8,090 nt of DNA from an uncultured Clostridia bacterium (lineage in GTDB: Bacteria > Bacillota > Clostridia > Christensenellales > UBA1242). The stretch lies in contig CALDMJ010000176.1 of assembly GCA_937914725.1 (NCBI GenBank), positions 1 to 8,090 on the forward strand, read 5' to 3'. Of this stretch, positions 6,009 to 8,090 are shown piece by piece (position 1 is the first letter of the stretch; the number at the start of each line of letters is the position of its first letter). The notes below the pieces were generated by a model that saw only the letters and a list, made by a program, of their open reading frames with translations, was not told the origin of the DNA and did no database searches. Both the position numbers and the translations under genes were made by a program.

Positions 6009-7082
6009 TTATTTATTAGATTTTTTAACATTGCATGATTTACAAAGTAGTTGAGCATTTGAAAGTGTTGTTGCACCACCTTTGCTCCATGGTTTTATGT
6101 GGTCAATTTCTAGTTCATCAAAAGTAAATTCTTTTTTACAGTTTGGACAAACTCTTTTCCCTTTTGATTTACCTTGTTCCAGATTTTCAAAAAGATGTTT
6201 TTTATCATCTCTAGTAAAGAATCTTTTACTATCTAAGCCTGTAATATCATAACAGCCTAATATTTCTTTGTAAAAACTTTCTTTAGAAGGTGCAACTGAT
6301 AATTCTCCATTTGATAGGTATTCTTGCAAAAGTTTTGTAATTTTATTAGAATTTAATTTCCAAGAACTAATAATACTAGGGTTGTTAGAATTTTCTAAAA
6401 CTATTTTTGCTAAAATATATAAGTCGTTATTATATTCACCAAAAATATCATAAGTGTTTTTTAATAAATTATCTATTTGTAATTTTAATCCGCTTATAAA
6501 ACTAACGTTTTTATTGTGTTTGAAGTATTCACGGGTATCATTTGTAAATAAATTTAATGCTTTTATACAATTATTGCCACGCCTATCATTGCCAAATAAT
6601 TTAGCTTCAATAGGAGATAAATTTTCTCCCCAATTACCAAATTCTTCAACAAAAATTCCTTGGTAAAGTGCATTCATTATTTCAAATTCGGTTAATTTAA
6701 CTGCAGTTGTATTGATTCTATAAAATGTTTCTATTTTTTCTTCTTCAGTACCGCTACAAACAATAACCGGAATTTCATAGTTATAGAAATCATTAATATC
6801 CATAAAATCAATAAAGAAATTGATAGGGACTCCTAAATAATTAGCGTTGTTATAGATTCTCATAACAGTAATTCGTTGTTTGCCATCAAGAACATTAAAA
6901 CTACCATCACAATTATCCCAAAGATATATTGCAGGAATAGGTATTTTCTTTTGAATGCTATCAAGCAAATATTTTGCTTGGTCGTGGGTATATATGTATT
7001 TTCTTTGAATATTTATATTTGTTAAATATTTTTTATCATCAAGTAAATCTTTAATGCTGCGAATTTCAATTTTATAATTCAT
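6009..7082 (-). CDS. DUF262-HNH protein, probable restriction endonuclease
   Basis: The 357-residue protein has an N-terminal DUF262 (ParB-like NTPase, GmrS-type) domain and a C-terminal HNH nuclease. DUF262 hallmarks are IQRKYIYT (Q26-R27), LDGKQR (65-70, the DGQQR-type motif that in this fold binds or hydrolyses nucleotide) and FYRINTTA (120-127). A helical middle region of ~130-300 follows. The HNH module spans ~311-357: zinc-ligand pairs C312/C315 and C347/C350, ELEIDHIKPWSKGG with D327-H328 as the catalytic core, and N342 in LSNAQLLC. All key residues are intact. Related two-domain proteins occur in GmrSD, SspE and BREX-associated (BrxU) defences. Here the partner is an EcoRI-type adenine methyltransferase immediately upstream, so cutting of unmethylated sites is the simplest inference; cutting of modified phage DNA is the alternative. 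The start overlaps the upstream stop by one base (TAATG), with AAGGAG at 7097-7092, indicating translational coupling. Confidence 0.9.
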   Translation of the reverse strand: MNYKIEIRSIKDLLDDKKYLTNINIQRKYIYTHDQAKYLLDSIQKKIPIPAIYLWDNCDGSFNVLDGKQRITVMRIYNNANYLGVPINFFIDFMDINDFYNYEIPVIVCSGTEEEKIETFYRINTTAVKLTEFEIMNALYQGIFVEEFGNWGENLSPIEAKLFGNDRRGNNCIKALNLFTNDTREYFKHNKNVSFISGLKLQIDNLLKNTYDIFGEYNNDLYILAKIVLENSNNPSIISSWKLNSNKITKLLQEYLSNGELSVAPSKESFYKEILGCYDITGLDSKRFFTRDDKKHLFENLEQGKSKGKRVCPNCKKEFTFDELEIDHIKPWSKGGATTLSNAQLLCKSCNVKKSNK

Positions 7083-8011
7083 TAAATTTTTCTCCTTATA
7101 ATAATTCTACGATAACATTTTTTTCCGTTAATTTTAGGCACAATTCCAAATGCAGGGGTGGTGTCTACTATTTCAAATTGTTCTGGACAAAATTTCTCCA
7201 CAAAGAAAATTGGAACGCCCATATTTCCAAAATAATTGTCGGGGATTAGTTTTGTTTTGGGAACTTCAATTGCATCATAATTATCGTATTTTTTAAATAT
7301 TGAAATATCCTGATTGTGCAACTGCATAGGAGTGTTTCTATACGAAACTTCTAAATTTGTATACCAACAAATAAATCCCATTTTCTTTTTTCCACTATAA
7401 TTATCTAAAAATTCTTTTGGGTGAGTATAACCTAACCAAATTTGATTGTTGATAAAGTAAGAACACCAAGACTTGCTCGCAATTTCATTTTCATTGCCAA
7501 TAATTAAAAATTTCTTATTATTGTTAATAAGCATTGACAAAAATTCAGTTAAAAGGCTAAAAGGTGGATTTGTAACAACTATGTCACATTTTTTTAAAAT
7601 ATTTATGCATTCATCACTACGAAAGTCGCCATCGCCTTTTAATTGTAATTTGGATATTTTGTTTGTTTCAGGACGATATATCCAGTGATGAGCCGTTCCT
7701 TTTTTATCATCTTCAGCACTTTCTTCCAAATCTAAAGCTTCAAATAATGTTAATTGTTCATTCCAAACTCTTTTAGTATTGGCATAATTTGTAAAATGAA
7801 CTTCTTTAACCCCAAGCTTTTTACCCCATTTCGTAAAAAACTTAAAGAAATTGCTCCAGGTGGGGTCATCACAATTACAATAGATAATTTTATCTTTAAA
7901 TTGATTAAAATCATATTTTGACAACTCATTCTCTATATCGGACATTAATGTATAAAATTCATCATTTTTAACTGCTTTTGCTTTATTTAATGAATTATTT
8001 TGTTTTGCCAT
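7082..8011 (-). CDS. EcoRI-family N6-adenine DNA methyltransferase
   Basis: The 309-residue protein closely follows M.EcoRI from end to end: a basic start (MAKQNNSLNKAKAVKNDEFY), DEFYT (17-21) and DIENEL (25-30), IIYCNCDDP and SNFFKFF (42-59), GDGDFRS (126-132), catalytic motif NPPF (148-151) in DIVVTNPPFSLLTEFL, KKFLIIGNENEI, then WYTNLEV, KYDNYDAIEV, MGVPIFFVEKF and PEQFEIV toward the C-terminus. It should transfer methyl from S-adenosylmethionine to N6 of adenine in a short site. M.EcoRI is 326 residues, so this is near full length; the region about 75-125 is the most divergent. Whether the target is GAATTC cannot be told from sequence alone. It is first in a two-gene minus-strand operon, so methylase is translated before the nuclease, a sensible order for self-protection. 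The ATG at 8011-8009 has AAGGAG five to ten bases upstream. Confidence 0.95.
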   Translation of the reverse strand: MAKQNNSLNKAKAVKNDEFYTLMSDIENELSKYDFNQFKDKIIYCNCDDPTWSNFFKFFTKWGKKLGVKEVHFTNYANTKRVWNEQLTLFEALDLEESAEDDKKGTAHHWIYRPETNKISKLQLKGDGDFRSDECINILKKCDIVVTNPPFSLLTEFLSMLINNNKKFLIIGNENEIASKSWCSYFINNQIWLGYTHPKEFLDNYSGKKKMGFICWYTNLEVSYRNTPMQLHNQDISIFKKYDNYDAIEVPKTKLIPDNYFGNMGVPIFFVEKFCPEQFEIVDTTPAFGIVPKINGKKCYRRIIIRRKI

Positions 8012-8034
8012 AATGACTCCTTTTAGCCATTATG
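8009..8034 (-). promoter_or_regulatory. Start-codon hairpin with the Shine-Dalgarno in its loop
   Basis: CATAATG (8009-8015) and CATTATG (8028-8034) are perfect 7-bp complements. On the minus-strand mRNA the 12-base loop would carry AAAAGGAG and the second arm would contain the methyltransferase ATG. The stem is AT-rich and therefore weak. The far arm also reads CATAAT on the minus strand, a possible -10; a start from there would exclude the hairpin from the transcript. Confidence 0.35.
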
Positions 8035-8051
8035 CAAAGAACAATTTATGA

Positions 8052-8067
8052 TCTAATTTAAATTAGA
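8052..8067. repeat. 16-bp perfect palindrome upstream of module B
   Basis: TCTAATTTAAATTAGA is identical to its own reverse complement and lies 41 bases upstream of the methyltransferase start, inside the likely promoter region. This position suits an operator for autoregulation of the module. AT-richness makes chance palindromes more common, but 16 perfect bases is notable. Confidence 0.55.
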
Positions 8068-8073
8068 ATAAAT

Positions 8074-8090
8074 CATCTATTCTTATGATA
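8074..8090 (+). repeat. Copy 3 of the 17-bp motif, right flank of module B (cut by the window edge)
   Basis: CATCTATTCTTATGATA matches copy 1 at 14 of 17 positions and is the inverted counterpart of copy 2. The partly overlapping TTAGAATA (8063-8070) and TATTCTTA (8078-8085) also form a near-perfect dyad. The motif may continue past the window. Confidence 0.5.

Noticed and set aside
1..8090. CRISPR arrays, tRNA or rRNA genes, transposase or integrase genes.
   Set aside because: No regularly spaced repeats, no recognisable RNA gene sequence and no frame with recombinase or transposase motifs was seen on either strand.

Overview
The window looks like a low-GC Bacillota (Firmicutes) chromosome segment. 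The standard genetic code fits: Trp is TGG and TGA acts as a stop. Shine-Dalgarno sites are strong (GGAGG/AAGGAG), terminators are intrinsic, and a Veg-family gene, typical of this phylum, lies at 2301-2582. I cannot name the genus.

Left part (1 to about 2700) looks like resident DNA. It holds the 3' end of an unrecognised gene, a translationally coupled unknown protein carrying a zincin-type HEFTH motif (405-2126), a strong terminator overlapping that stop codon, then veg with its own terminator. Codon use is comparatively GC-tolerant: by hand count 12 of 18 Arg codons in the 405-2126 gene are CGN.

Right part (about 2700 to the end) is an AT-richer defence island with two restriction-modification-type modules facing each other. 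Module A (+ strand, 2976-5706) pairs a C5-cytosine DNA methyltransferase with a GHKL-family ATPase of the MutL/MORC-like, HgiDII/BbrUII-type restriction class. That ATPase carries a C-terminal Ymh-type HEPN domain with an intact R-x4-H motif. Module B (- strand, 8011-6009) pairs an EcoRI-family adenine methyltransferase with a DUF262-HNH protein, the two reading frames overlapping by one base. In the module A methyltransferase only 2 of 17 Arg codons are CGN, which supports acquisition by transfer.

The two modules converge on 5707-6008, which holds one terminator for each side. A 17-bp motif (TATCGTTAGAATAGGTG and variants) occurs twice there, and a related copy lies at the right window edge, so module B is bracketed by imperfect inverted repeats. 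A large dyad lies upstream of the module A promoter, and a 16-bp perfect palindrome lies upstream of module B. Together these suggest mobile or regulated defence cassettes. The most interesting item is the GHKL-HEPN fusion beside a DNA methyltransferase: no DNA-nuclease motif is visible in it, so the effector may be an RNase acting by abortive infection rather than a DNA-cutting enzyme.
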